A DNA stretch of 64,000 bases from UBA10649 sp965227045 (GCA_965227045.1 OZ245718.1:620001-684000), one strand, 5' to 3'. Shown: positions 45,001 to 53,687, numbered from the stretch's first letter. Notes: generated from the letters alone by a model not told the origin. Program-made: numbers and translations.

Positions 45001-47416
45001 GCCCGCGACGTACACGAACACGAACCCGACGGCCGCGCAGCTGTTCCGCATGACCGTGACGGCGGTCGTCCTCGGCGGCTCGTACACACACGGCCAGGTC
45101 AAGACCAATTCAGCGACCTTCGTCGGCACGAACTTCAACAAGTCATCGTCGAAGGCCGCCACGGTGGTCATACCCAACCCGCAGATCGCGAAGTCGAACA
45201 GCAACCCCTCGTCAGGGGGCAGCGTGGTCGCTGGTGCTGCGGTGACCTTCACCCTTGCCGTGACCAACCCCACGGCCAGCCCCGCACGCCCGGTCTCCTA
45301 CGACACTGTCGTCGTGGACTGCCTTCCCACCGGAGTCGGCTCGCCCGCGTACGGAACACTCCCGAGCGGAGTGACATCCGACGCGATCGTCGCTGGCGAC
45401 GGCACCAACGGCTGCGCGACCGGAACCACCCGCCTCGGCTGGAGCGTCGGGGCAGTGGCCACCGGAGCCACCGTCACCCTGACCTACACAGCCTCGATCG
45501 ACGCGGGCCAGGCCGGCTCGGTGACGTTCACCAACACGGCAACGGTCACTGGCAGCTCGCTCGACAACGGTGTGCGCGACTCGACGATTGAGGGCGTCTA
45601 CACGAACTCCTCCTCGTCGAGCATCCGCTCCAACAATGGCACGCTGACGAAGTCGGTCACCCCCACATCGGCAGCAATCGGCGAGACCACGACGTGGACG
45701 GTCACTGCGGAGATTCCGGCGAACCTGCAGTTCTGGGGTGCTGCCGTCATCGATCGACTGCCAGCTGGGGTCGACGCGTCGAGCGTCGCGACCACTTCAG
45801 TGACGTGCTCACAGCCGCTCGCGCCCCTGAACTGCGCGGGAACGCTGACTCCGTCGTTCGGCACGGACCTTGCCCAGGCATCGAGCCCGACTCTAATCGG
45901 CTGGCTGCTCGGCGACCTCTCGGCGTCGACGCAGATCCGCACCGTGACCATCGTCTACACAGCCGTCGTCGACGACATCGTGGCCAACGTCGCTGGTGCC
46001 AGCATCACCAACTCGGCAACCTTCAACTCGAACCCGACGGGACACGGCACGCCGTCAAACGCGGGTTCCACGTTCGAGGACACGAGCGATCCGGCGACCG
46101 CGAACGTCACCGTGCTCGAGCCGAGCCTGAGCGTCCTGAAGAGCGTGTCGACGGGAACTCCGACGCCTGGGTCCCCGTTCAACTACACGATCACCGTCAC
46201 CAATGCCTCGGGCGGAAACATCAGTGCGGCCTACTCGGTCGTCATCGAGGACGTCATCCCGACGGGCGTGATCGTCGACTCCGCAACGATCAGCAACGGC
46301 GGTTCGATAGCGGGAGCGAACCCCACCACGGGCGGCGGCACGATCACCTGGAACGTTGCCGGGCCCGTTGCGCCGGGAGCCACTTTCGACCGGACGTACT
46401 CCGCGACGATCCCGTCGGGTACGACGACCGGAACGTTCGTGAACACCGTCGACATCCCGAGCTACGACAGCTTCACGTCGAACCCGCGGACGTATGACAA
46501 CGTCACTCCCGATACCGCCACCGTCACCGTCAGCGCCGCTTCAGCGGACATGTCGATCACCAAGACCCACGGCACCACGCCCGTGCCCGGTGAGACCGTG
46601 ACCTTCACCCTGAAGGTTCGCAACCTCGGTCCCTCGGATGCGGTCGGCCCGATCACTGTCGTCGACACGCTGCCCAGCGGCCTGACGTACATCTCGGCCG
46701 GCTCCAGCTGGTCGTGCTCCCCCGTCGGCCAGGTCATCACCTGCCTGCTGCTGCCACTCGCGCCGGTTACTGGGATGGTCGCGGGATCAACCGCGCCCGA
46801 TCTGATCATCAGCACCTGGGTCTCCAGCGCAATTGCGCCAGCGAGCTGGACCAACAGCGCCACGGTGTCGTCGAGCAGCACCGACCCTGTCCCGGGCAAC
46901 AACACGGCGACCGACGTCGTCAACGTGGTGCCCGCACCCCCGACACCGGGACCCGGCCCGTCGGTGAGCCCGACGCCGACGCCTAGCCCCACCGCTACTC
47001 CGACGCCGACCCCGACGCCTTCACCGTCGTCGACGGGCGGGGTCATCATCGGAGGCGGCAAGCCGCAGAAGCCGACCAAGCCGCTGAACCTCGGCAACGT
47101 CAACATCAAGCCTGGCAAATGGCAGAACCTCATCGTCAGTTCGCTGACGACCAACGCCGGCAACAAGGTTCAGGCATCGGTCCAATGTCGCTACGCGACT
47201 GCCAGCGACCTGCGGGCGACGAGGAACGTGGCCGGCCAGCCTGTTCCCGCTGGCGACATCACTTTGTGCCAACTGCGCAACCACCGCGGGATGATCCAAG
47301 TTCGCGTCGTGGTTCCTGGTCCGGTCGTCGTGCACCTGATCTTGTTCGCACCTGCGCGAAACGGCTTCAGTGCCTACCACAACGACTCCACCTGGATCGC
47401 CCGAGGAAACATCTAA
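42050..47416 (+). CDS. Giant DUF11-repeat surface protein
   Basis: A 1788-residue exported protein. The signal peptide spans about 1-37 (VALGSVMALLGSFLTGALV, with cleavage near SLASGA). About ten DUF11/isopeptide-type beta repeats of roughly 110-200 residues follow. Their starts are recognisable as LTKTGPE, IVKTEPS, LQKSVTP, ISKGVAQ, FSKTGTT, IAKSNSN, LTKSVTP, LKSVSTG and ITKTHGT; the Lys near each start is the usual isopeptide donor. A Pro/Thr/Ser linker (about residues 1625-1665) precedes a C-terminal module of about 115 residues with TNAGNKVQASVQC. No LPXTG or transmembrane anchor is present. It is likely an adhesin or surface-layer-like filament, by family analogy. GTG start. Confidence 0.9.
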   Translation: MSRPIWGSRARLVALGSVMALLGSFLTGALVSQSLASGAPDITLTKTGPEKILIGEDAEFTLAVSTPSGAATPAYNVSFRDVLPAGVAYKSGSVSPATVGEPTIIANKPTTGKTTLIWTNVFDVNQNDTAEITYSVTPSTTTYPVGSTFSNEATAYANSDPREVPDFSPTTGLSTGGWTGTDGPEIATTEVTAIKIVKTEPSPEHELVRGVHDNSTVYTLTTTNNTHLATTGIVVVDYVPATLEFLGCGATDNTAPGVVEYIGAPRLTVVPAPPAPCPTPTSVITGSFDPDGSGPAGTGIYTQVTWPAFTLASGGTNVIHYRAAAPMYANTLTWSGATPATTGAQGSNLDNNNGASTAETLTEIAATNYASASGMYQGPSNVGPSPTSVTDTDNLTVTIEDLALQKSVTPSDFAISSITGIPATYTLSIQTSEYRTSSNVIVTDDLPDGLRLLTTVGDSSIGSPIGATLLSASNGGVGPSHIVFQLDSTPTNELPINANQTITFQATMATDYDSGAPTAAGDSFRNVTDLTGTTTSVVTPNSPPGPVMVEIDHNVADTSNVTISSVGPGITKLIGQDRTNTNCATQTYAHTTPSVPYQQGDKVCFQISVPFPTANNTLSPFVTDFLPPELQYIPASQTATGSNTATIDSFTVNDAGGTPVPGGSVTWRLGDVDPDTPRLVVSPGQLFRVQFAATVMTATLSNSTDVTGNLAKFGSVNSAGEATTDRDLVNFELAASQVAISKGVAQVNGLPAVPNPPNTDHVQVQESDVVTWRVDVSNIGSSAGGSNVPVRNVSVVDTLPSGITCADVSSISDGGTCTGSTLTWTSGTIAAGASKTFFFDMAVPALVSADISYTNTVNVPSYESENNNGTWSPQSPTNVTDVSDVFTADITFSKTGTTSLDLPNNNAASQFTVGEQITYTLDGTVPAQTTAYSGVMTDTLPSGLQAVSCSAQFSADGTTGSLTSTLPSGTVLSSCAAAAVTLTLPATYTNTNPTAAQLFRMTVTAVVLGGSYTHGQVKTNSATFVGTNFNKSSSKAATVVIPNPQIAKSNSNPSSGGSVVAGAAVTFTLAVTNPTASPARPVSYDTVVVDCLPTGVGSPAYGTLPSGVTSDAIVAGDGTNGCATGTTRLGWSVGAVATGATVTLTYTASIDAGQAGSVTFTNTATVTGSSLDNGVRDSTIEGVYTNSSSSSIRSNNGTLTKSVTPTSAAIGETTTWTVTAEIPANLQFWGAAVIDRLPAGVDASSVATTSVTCSQPLAPLNCAGTLTPSFGTDLAQASSPTLIGWLLGDLSASTQIRTVTIVYTAVVDDIVANVAGASITNSATFNSNPTGHGTPSNAGSTFEDTSDPATANVTVLEPSLSVLKSVSTGTPTPGSPFNYTITVTNASGGNISAAYSVVIEDVIPTGVIVDSATISNGGSIAGANPTTGGGTITWNVAGPVAPGATFDRTYSATIPSGTTTGTFVNTVDIPSYDSFTSNPRTYDNVTPDTATVTVSAASADMSITKTHGTTPVPGETVTFTLKVRNLGPSDAVGPITVVDTLPSGLTYISAGSSWSCSPVGQVITCLLLPLAPVTGMVAGSTAPDLIISTWVSSAIAPASWTNSATVSSSSTDPVPGNNTATDVVNVVPAPPTPGPGPSVSPTPTPSPTATPTPTPTPSPSSTGGVIIGGGKPQKPTKPLNLGNVNIKPGKWQNLIVSSLTTNAGNKVQASVQCRYATASDLRATRNVAGQPVPAGDITLCQLRNHRGMIQVRVVVPGPVVVHLILFAPARNGFSAYHNDSTWIARGNI

Positions 47417-47461
47417 GCCAAGCCTTCCTTGCTATAGATGATCGAGGAGCGAACAATCAGT

Positions 47462-47491
47462 AGTGCCGCAGTCCGCGGCAGGAGGCACTGA
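47462..47491 (+). promoter_or_regulatory. Possible SD-masking RNA switch before the GGDEF/EAL gene
   Basis: TGCCGC (47464-47469) can pair with GCGGCA (47475-47480). Alternatively AGTGCC (47462-47467) can pair with GGCACT (47484-47489), which would cover the AGGAGG ribosome-binding site. The two pairings are mutually exclusive. The stems are only 6 bp, so this is a weak prediction. Confidence 0.3.
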
Positions 47492-49822
47492 TTGCGTCAG
47501 GACCGGTTTAGATCGAACGCGGTAGTCATCGGCCTAGTCCTGGTCTCGATTCTCGTCGTCGCGATCCTCGGTGTCACCTTCTCCAGTGTCCGCGTCCTGC
47601 CCTTCCTCGTGATCCCGGTCATAGCAGCGTCCGCCATCGGCAGCATGCGTATCAGTGCGTTCGTCTCAGTCTTCGCGATCGCGACCATGCTCGTCCTCAA
47701 TGACTTCGGGGATGACTTCGAGGACTTGGGCCGGCAACTCATCGCCCTCGTCCTTGCATGCGCGATCTCGGTCGCCCTCGCCTGGGTAATCGGGCGGTCG
47801 CAACGCCGGCTTCTTGCCGAGCAGGACCAGTTCAGGCTGCTCGCGGAGAACGCGTCGGACGTCGTGGCGCGCGTGGCGCCGGACGGAATGATCGAGTGGG
47901 TCTCGTCGTCCGTCGAAGCCGTCCTCGGGTGGACTCCCGCGCAGCTGGTGGGAACTCGGCGGTGGGATCTGGTGCATCCGGAAGACGTCGCGGGTGCGAC
48001 CGAGCGCGTGCTGATCCCTGCGGAAGGCGGGATCGACGGGCGCGGGCTGACGCTACGGATCGCCTCCGCAGAGGGCGCTTACGTGTGGATGTCCGTCTCG
48101 GCCCGCCCGCTGCCCGGCAAGGCGATGGCGGTCAGCCTGCGGCAGGTCGAAGACGAGATGCGCGCGGTCGCCGCGCTCTCGGACTCCGAGGCGCAATACC
48201 GGCTGCTCGCTGAGAACGCCATGGACCTGGTCTTCCTAACCGATGCCGACGGCGCATTGTCGTGGGTCTCTCCATCCGTGACGGCGGTCCTCGGATACGC
48301 GCAAGACGAGATCGTCGGCACACAGCCCGAGAGTCTCCTGCACGCGGATGACGTGCAGGTCTTTCGTGCCTCGGTGCAGCTCGTCTCACGCCTGCGCACC
48401 TCAACTGGACTGATGCGCCTGCGCACCTGGGACGGCACGTACATCTGGGTCGAGGCAACGGTTCGTGCGATTCGCAATGCAGCTGCCGAGGTCGACGGCT
48501 GGGTGATCGCGATCCGCGATGTCGGCCTCGAACATGAAGCGCGCACGGCATTGGAGCACTGGCTGCAGTTCGACGCACTGACGGGTCTGGCCACCCGACC
48601 GATGGCGTTGACCCGCGTGTCGGCGCTTCTCGAGCAGCCAGGCGACCGCTCGTGGGCTCTGCTGTGCGTAAGCATCGACGGCATGACGACGACGAACCAG
48701 GCGTACACGTATGCGTCCGGTGACCTGCTCCTGCGGACTGTCGCGCGCCGCCTCGTCCTCGCCGCTGGCGAGGAGTCCTTCGTTGCCCGCATCGCCGGCA
48801 ACGAGTTCCTCGTTCTGCAGCATGACATCGTGACAGAGGCAGGGGCCGCAGACGCCGCAGAACGCTTCCTCGAGGCAGTGCGGGGGCCGGTGGCGGTGCG
48901 CGGGGGGTCGGTCGACGTCACTGCGTGCATAGGCGTCGCTTTGGCGAGCGACAAGGACGCTGAGGCTCTGCTTCGCGATGCCCGCGCGGCAATGCGGCAG
49001 GCCTCGGACAAGGGCGCGGACCGCTGGGAGTTCCTCGACGGAGCAGTGGGCGCACCGACGCGACGGGGACTCGAGATCCAATCGGAGTTGCGAGAGGCTC
49101 TTTCGCGGGAGCTTGTGGTCCCGTGGTTCATGCCGATCGTCGACATTCACAACGCGACGGTCGTCGGCTACGAAGCACTCGTGCGTTGGGTGCTGCCTGA
49201 TGGCTCGCTACGGATGCCGGCGGACTTCCTCCCAATGGCCGAGCAGACCGGACTCATTCTCACTCTCGACCTCTCAATCATGTCGCAGTCCATCCGGGCG
49301 GCCGCACTCCTGCCAGCGAACGTCAGTGTGGCCATCAACTTCTCGTCAATGACCATTGCCTCCACCAACTTCGTGTCGACAGTTCGTGCGGAGTTGGACA
49401 AGTACGGCGTTGACCCGGCCCGCATCCACATGGAGGTTACGGAGACGGCGCTCGTTGATGTCTCACAGTCTCTGACAACTGCCATGGTTGCGCTGGCCGA
49501 CGTTGGGATCGCGTGGTGGGTCGACGACTTCGGCACGGGCTTCTCGTCCATCAGCCACCTGCGAGACCTCCCGATCAGCGGACTTAAGCTCGACCAGTCG
49601 TTCACGTCCGGTCTCACCCTCGACGACGACCGAGCCGAACGACTTGCTCAAGGCCTGGTCGGGCTTGCCGATGGTCTGGGCCTGAAGACGGTTGCCGAGG
49701 GCGTTGAGACGCAGGAACAAGCGAACATTCTCGCGGCGCAGGGCTGGCAGCTCGGACAGGGCTGGCTTTACGGGAAGGCCGCACCTCTTCCGGTTCAGAC
49801 CGCTACGTTGGCAGTCATCTAG
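47492..49822 (+). CDS. Membrane PAS-PAS-GGDEF-EAL cyclic-di-GMP protein with degenerate GGDEF
   Basis: A 776-residue signalling protein. Four hydrophobic helices occupy about residues 8-100. Two PAS domains follow, starting near 113 (FRLLAENASDVVARV) and 233 (YRLLAENAMDLVFLT). A GGDEF domain starts near 363 (DALTGLATRP), but its signature is AGNEF (about 434-438), so diguanylate cyclase activity is unlikely. The EAL domain (about 530-770) keeps YEALVRW, EVTETAL, DDFGTGFSS, LKLDQSF and AEGVET, so phosphodiesterase activity is likely, with the GGDEF domain perhaps a GTP sensor. The start is a TTG with AGGAGG 6 nt upstream. Confidence 0.94.
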   Translation: MRQDRFRSNAVVIGLVLVSILVVAILGVTFSSVRVLPFLVIPVIAASAIGSMRISAFVSVFAIATMLVLNDFGDDFEDLGRQLIALVLACAISVALAWVIGRSQRRLLAEQDQFRLLAENASDVVARVAPDGMIEWVSSSVEAVLGWTPAQLVGTRRWDLVHPEDVAGATERVLIPAEGGIDGRGLTLRIASAEGAYVWMSVSARPLPGKAMAVSLRQVEDEMRAVAALSDSEAQYRLLAENAMDLVFLTDADGALSWVSPSVTAVLGYAQDEIVGTQPESLLHADDVQVFRASVQLVSRLRTSTGLMRLRTWDGTYIWVEATVRAIRNAAAEVDGWVIAIRDVGLEHEARTALEHWLQFDALTGLATRPMALTRVSALLEQPGDRSWALLCVSIDGMTTTNQAYTYASGDLLLRTVARRLVLAAGEESFVARIAGNEFLVLQHDIVTEAGAADAAERFLEAVRGPVAVRGGSVDVTACIGVALASDKDAEALLRDARAAMRQASDKGADRWEFLDGAVGAPTRRGLEIQSELREALSRELVVPWFMPIVDIHNATVVGYEALVRWVLPDGSLRMPADFLPMAEQTGLILTLDLSIMSQSIRAAALLPANVSVAINFSSMTIASTNFVSTVRAELDKYGVDPARIHMEVTETALVDVSQSLTTAMVALADVGIAWWVDDFGTGFSSISHLRDLPISGLKLDQSFTSGLTLDDDRAERLAQGLVGLADGLGLKTVAEGVETQEQANILAAQGWQLGQGWLYGKAAPLPVQTATLAVI

Positions 49823-49846
49823 ACAAGCCACGACCACGAGGTAGCC

Positions 49847-50998
49847 ATGGATTCGCCACGCCCTTTCACCGTCCACGTCGACGACGAGGTTCTGACCGAC
49901 CTCCGCGATCGCCTCGCCCGCACCCGCTGGATCGACGATCTCGGGGACGACGACTGGACGTACGGAGTGAGTGCGAAGTACCTGCGCGAACTGTGCGCGT
50001 ACTGGGAGTCGGAGTTCGACTGGCGCGCCGAGGAGGCCAAGCTCAACGCCTTCGACCAGTTCACGGTCACCTCGGACGGACAGCAGATCCAGTTCATCCA
50101 CGCCCGCTCCCCCGAACCGAACGCTGTTCCGCTGCTCCTGGTGCATGGGTGGCCCGGCTCCATCTTCGAGTTCGTCACCGTCATCGACCGCCTGCGCGAT
50201 CCGGTCAAGTACGGCGGACGAGCCGAGGATGCCTTCCACATCGTCTGCCCCTCGATTCCCGGATATGGATTCTCCAGCCCGCTCGTGGGTCCGGGCTGGG
50301 GACCGCGCAGGGTCGCCGAGGCCTTCACTGAGCTCATGCTCCTGCTCGGCTACGACCGCTTCGGTACCAGCGGGGGCGACTGGGGCGCCATCATCACCAC
50401 CGCGCTCGCACGGGCTGATCAGGGCGAGCATGTTCTCGGTGTCCACCTCACCATGCCCCTTGGCGTCGCGCCCGATCCGGACGGCCCGCCCGATGACCTC
50501 AGTCCCACGGACCTTCAGGCGATGGCCGACTGGGACCGCCACCAGGCGGCGGGTGATGTCGTGCATGTGCCGATCAACAACACGCGCCCGCACACCCTTG
50601 CCTTCGCCCTCAACGACTCCCCCGCCGGCCTTGCGGCGTGGATGCTCGACAAGTTCCGCGCCTACAGCGACTGCGACGGTGACGTGGAGAAGAGCTTCAC
50701 GAAGGATGAGCTCCTCGCCCATTTCACGACCTACTGGGTGACGGAGACCATCGCGTCGGCGTCGCACATCTACTACGAGCGAGTGCAGGACTCGTCGCAG
50801 GCGCCCGTCTTCGTGAACATCCCGACCGGCTGCGCGATCTTCCCTCGCGACGTCCGACGAGTCGCGCGGCCGTGGGCAGACCGCCTCTACAACATCACCC
50901 GCTGGACGCAGATGCCCGCGGGTGGACACTTCGGTTCCGAGGAGGAACCGGAGGCGTACGTCGACGAGGTTCGCGCGTTCTTCGCCACCGTTCGATAA
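49847..50998 (+). CDS. Epoxide hydrolase (alpha/beta hydrolase with EHN domain)
   Basis: A 383-residue enzyme with the N-terminal epoxide-hydrolase domain (PFTVHVDDEVLTDLRDRLAR) and an alpha/beta-hydrolase core. The oxyanion motif is LLVHGWPGSIFEF and the nucleophile Asp is in TSGGDWGAII. The catalytic His is in PAGGHFGSEEEPE, near the C-terminus. The length and motifs match microsomal-type epoxide hydrolases. It has no signal peptide. The native substrate is unknown. The ATG lies 24 bp after the GGDEF/EAL gene. Confidence 0.93.
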   Translation: MDSPRPFTVHVDDEVLTDLRDRLARTRWIDDLGDDDWTYGVSAKYLRELCAYWESEFDWRAEEAKLNAFDQFTVTSDGQQIQFIHARSPEPNAVPLLLVHGWPGSIFEFVTVIDRLRDPVKYGGRAEDAFHIVCPSIPGYGFSSPLVGPGWGPRRVAEAFTELMLLLGYDRFGTSGGDWGAIITTALARADQGEHVLGVHLTMPLGVAPDPDGPPDDLSPTDLQAMADWDRHQAAGDVVHVPINNTRPHTLAFALNDSPAGLAAWMLDKFRAYSDCDGDVEKSFTKDELLAHFTTYWVTETIASASHIYYERVQDSSQAPVFVNIPTGCAIFPRDVRRVARPWADRLYNITRWTQMPAGGHFGSEEEPEAYVDEVRAFFATVR

Positions 50999-51070
50999 CC
51001 CCTATGCTCGGAGCGCACTGCTGCCGAGGTCAGTCCCCCCGGGAACCCTCACTCCCGGAAGGATTTCCCT

Positions 51071-53641
51071 GTGCCCGACTCGGTTCCGGTCGCAGAACGC
51101 ACGCGTCAGGCCATCGCGGCCGCCGAGCGCGGCGAGATCAGCGATGCACGCACACTGCTCGCCGAGGCGCTTCGCATCGACCCCCAGTACCAACTCGCGT
51201 GGCTGTGGTTCGCTGCTGTCACCGAGGATCCGGGCGAGGAGAAGTTCTGCCTCGAACGCGCGCGCGAACTCGATCCTGACCACCGCACCTCTCCGGCGCT
51301 CGCTCGACTCCGCGATGAGACGGCCACCTCGCCGGAGGAACTCGTTGCGATCGTCGATCCGCCCCCGCCGGACTTCATCAGCGGTCATGCTGACCAGGCG
51401 CGCGCAAAGCGACGTCGCCGACTGATCATCCGCTCGTCCGCAATCGTCGTAATCCTCGCCCTCGTCGCAGGCCTTGTCGTCGTCATCTCGAATGCGCGAG
51501 TGAAGTACACCTATCTGGCGATCGTCGTCGGCGACGAGATCGATGCCCCGCAAGGCGGCCAGGAGACGATCGACGCGGCGCAGCAGGCGGTCGACGTGTG
51601 GAACACGACCCAGGCGTCATCGGACCACCAGATCCGACTCGTGACCTTCAACGACCAGTCCGACCCGAAGGTCGCGGTCGACGTCGCGAACCAGATCGTG
51701 GCCGACGGTCGCTTCGTCGGGGTAATCGGTCACATGCTCAGTTCCACGTCCCTCGCCGCCGCACCCATCTACGCCGCTGCGGGAATCCCCGCCATCACAC
51801 CGTCCGCGACTGCGGATGCGCTGACCAAGGACAACCCCTGGTACTACCGAACAATCTTCGACAACAGCCAGCAGGGCCAGCAGATGGCGATCTACGCCCA
51901 CTACGTCGAGAACCATGACAACGCGATCGTGATTTCGAGTGACGACGACTACGGCGTGAGCCTGCGCAGCGGGTTCGTCGACGCGTTCTCCACGTTCGGC
52001 ACTGTGCAGTCGGACATCGTTGTATCCGCGGATCCCACGCAGCAGACCGCCGACCTGCAGGCGGCCGCGACTCGCATCGCCGCGATCGACAACCCTGGGG
52101 TGATCGCACTCCTGGTCGTGGATCCGAAGTCCTCGGAGATCGCGAAGATGCTCAAGGACCTGGGCGTCGAGCCGGTCTTCATCGGACCCGAGGCCCTTGA
52201 CACGCAGTCCTTCTTCCAAGGCATCAGCGCGGCATCGAACGAGGCTGTCGATGCCACCGTCGTAGCGACCCCTCTGACCGAGGGAACGCTCACCGGCGCC
52301 GCGGTGCCGTTCTACGACGCGCTATCCAAGCACCTGGGATACAAGCCCAGCTGGGTTGCCGGCCTGACCTACGACGCGGTGGACGCGTTCACCGAATCCC
52401 TGCTGCGCGGTGACGCCTCGTGGGGCACCGACGACCTCGTGGCCGACCGCACTCGCGTCCGCGACGCGCTCAACTCTGCGCGCTCGCCGTCGACCGCCCT
52501 GCCCACGCTGTCCGGTGGCCTGTACTTCGAGCCGGATAACTCCGCCCTTCGCCCCGTGGCGTTCGACGACGGCCGCGTTTCGCATACAGGTGAGATCACC
52601 GTGCACTCGGCCGCGTACCAGCTGTCGCCGTACAGCGCGACCGCTGGCATCACGCTCGAGGATGAGATCGCCTCCGGCACAGCGTTCACAGCTCTCGGCG
52701 TGTCCTACACGATCCAGCGCGTGGTCTCATTGGGGTTCAACGTCAACCAGTTGAGCGATCTCGACACGTCCTCGCAGACGTTCCGGGCGGACTTCTTCAT
52801 GTGGTTCAAGTATCGGGGTTCCCCGATCGGCCCATCCGACGTCCAGTTCGCCAACGCGATTGACCCCGGCCTGTCCATCGGCGAGCCGCAGCGTGTCAGC
52901 GAGGTCGACGGCGCGCGCTATGAGTTGTATCGCGTGCGTGGAGTGTTCCGTACGCAGATGAACTTCTCCGCGTTCCCGTTCGATACCCAGCAGTTGCCGA
53001 TCATCGTGCAGAACAAGGTCCTGTCCTCCGCCAAGCTCACCTACATCCCCGATCCCGATAACGTGCAGCAGACCCAGGCGGAGCGACTCCAGTCCGGCAC
53101 CGACGCCGCGGCGACCTACGACGACATCCCGAACTGGGAGGCTGACTCGGCCTACTTCTACCCTCAGAGCGTCGGCGATACCGGTGCGCTCGGCGATCCG
53201 AGCCTGACTGCTGCGTCCGCAGGCGTGACGTACTCGCAACTGGTCAGCGACACGACCATCTCCCGCGACGTCAACTCGTTCCTCATTAAGAACCTGCTAC
53301 CCCTGCTGCTGCTCACCCTGGTTCTGTACGTGTCACTGTGGTACCCGTTCAAGGATGCGGGCAGTCGCATCTCGTTCGGCGTGACCGGCATTCTCACCGG
53401 TGCCGTCATGCTCAACAGCGTGACCTCATCCCTGCCCGATGTCGACTACACAGTCGCAATCGAATGGGCGTACTACGCCTTCATCCTGCTGTCGGGCCTG
53501 TGCATCTTCGGTGCCCTCCTGGGCCGTCGGTACACCGAGGACAGGCAGCTGGCCAAGGCCAGAACCCTGGATCGCGTTCTGCGAATCGGATACCCGTCGT
53601 TCGTCGTCGCGATCGCGATCGCGTACGCATCAGTGTTCTAG
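51071..53641 (+). CDS. Pentameric ligand-gated ion channel fused to an amino-acid-type periplasmic-binding domain and TPR-like N-terminus
   Basis: An 856-residue membrane receptor. Residues 1-90 are TPR-like helices, and a single helix lies at about 121-141 (IVVILALVAGLVVVI). A type 1 periplasmic-binding domain (about 145-510) carries the amino-acid-site segment GIPAITPSATA and the fold motifs GVIGHMLSSTSLAAAP and GLTYDAVDAF. Residues about 515-735 are a Cys-loop/Pro-loop extracellular domain with FRADFFMWFKYRG and FPFDTQQL (635-642); the two Cys are absent, as in prokaryotic channels. Four helices follow, M2 being RISFGVTGILTGAVMLNSV with Arg766 at the 0' position, then M3 and M4 to the C-terminus. 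Topology is consistent, with the N-terminus inside and both ligand domains outside. The GTG start has GGAAGGA upstream. Gating and selectivity are unknown. Confidence 0.9.
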   Translation: MPDSVPVAERTRQAIAAAERGEISDARTLLAEALRIDPQYQLAWLWFAAVTEDPGEEKFCLERARELDPDHRTSPALARLRDETATSPEELVAIVDPPPPDFISGHADQARAKRRRRLIIRSSAIVVILALVAGLVVVISNARVKYTYLAIVVGDEIDAPQGGQETIDAAQQAVDVWNTTQASSDHQIRLVTFNDQSDPKVAVDVANQIVADGRFVGVIGHMLSSTSLAAAPIYAAAGIPAITPSATADALTKDNPWYYRTIFDNSQQGQQMAIYAHYVENHDNAIVISSDDDYGVSLRSGFVDAFSTFGTVQSDIVVSADPTQQTADLQAAATRIAAIDNPGVIALLVVDPKSSEIAKMLKDLGVEPVFIGPEALDTQSFFQGISAASNEAVDATVVATPLTEGTLTGAAVPFYDALSKHLGYKPSWVAGLTYDAVDAFTESLLRGDASWGTDDLVADRTRVRDALNSARSPSTALPTLSGGLYFEPDNSALRPVAFDDGRVSHTGEITVHSAAYQLSPYSATAGITLEDEIASGTAFTALGVSYTIQRVVSLGFNVNQLSDLDTSSQTFRADFFMWFKYRGSPIGPSDVQFANAIDPGLSIGEPQRVSEVDGARYELYRVRGVFRTQMNFSAFPFDTQQLPIIVQNKVLSSAKLTYIPDPDNVQQTQAERLQSGTDAAATYDDIPNWEADSAYFYPQSVGDTGALGDPSLTAASAGVTYSQLVSDTTISRDVNSFLIKNLLPLLLLTLVLYVSLWYPFKDAGSRISFGVTGILTGAVMLNSVTSSLPDVDYTVAIEWAYYAFILLSGLCIFGALLGRRYTEDRQLAKARTLDRVLRIGYPSFVVAIAIAYASVF

Positions 53642-53687
53642 CCTTCGCGCACTATCCAACGGTCGAGTGGCGGGCTACTCTCGCGCC

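Noticed and set aside
43202..45091. 629-residue open frame on the minus strand
   Set aside because: It is antisense to the DUF11 giant, rich in Arg/Gly/Val with no family resemblance. It is a mirror frame created by GC-rich third positions.
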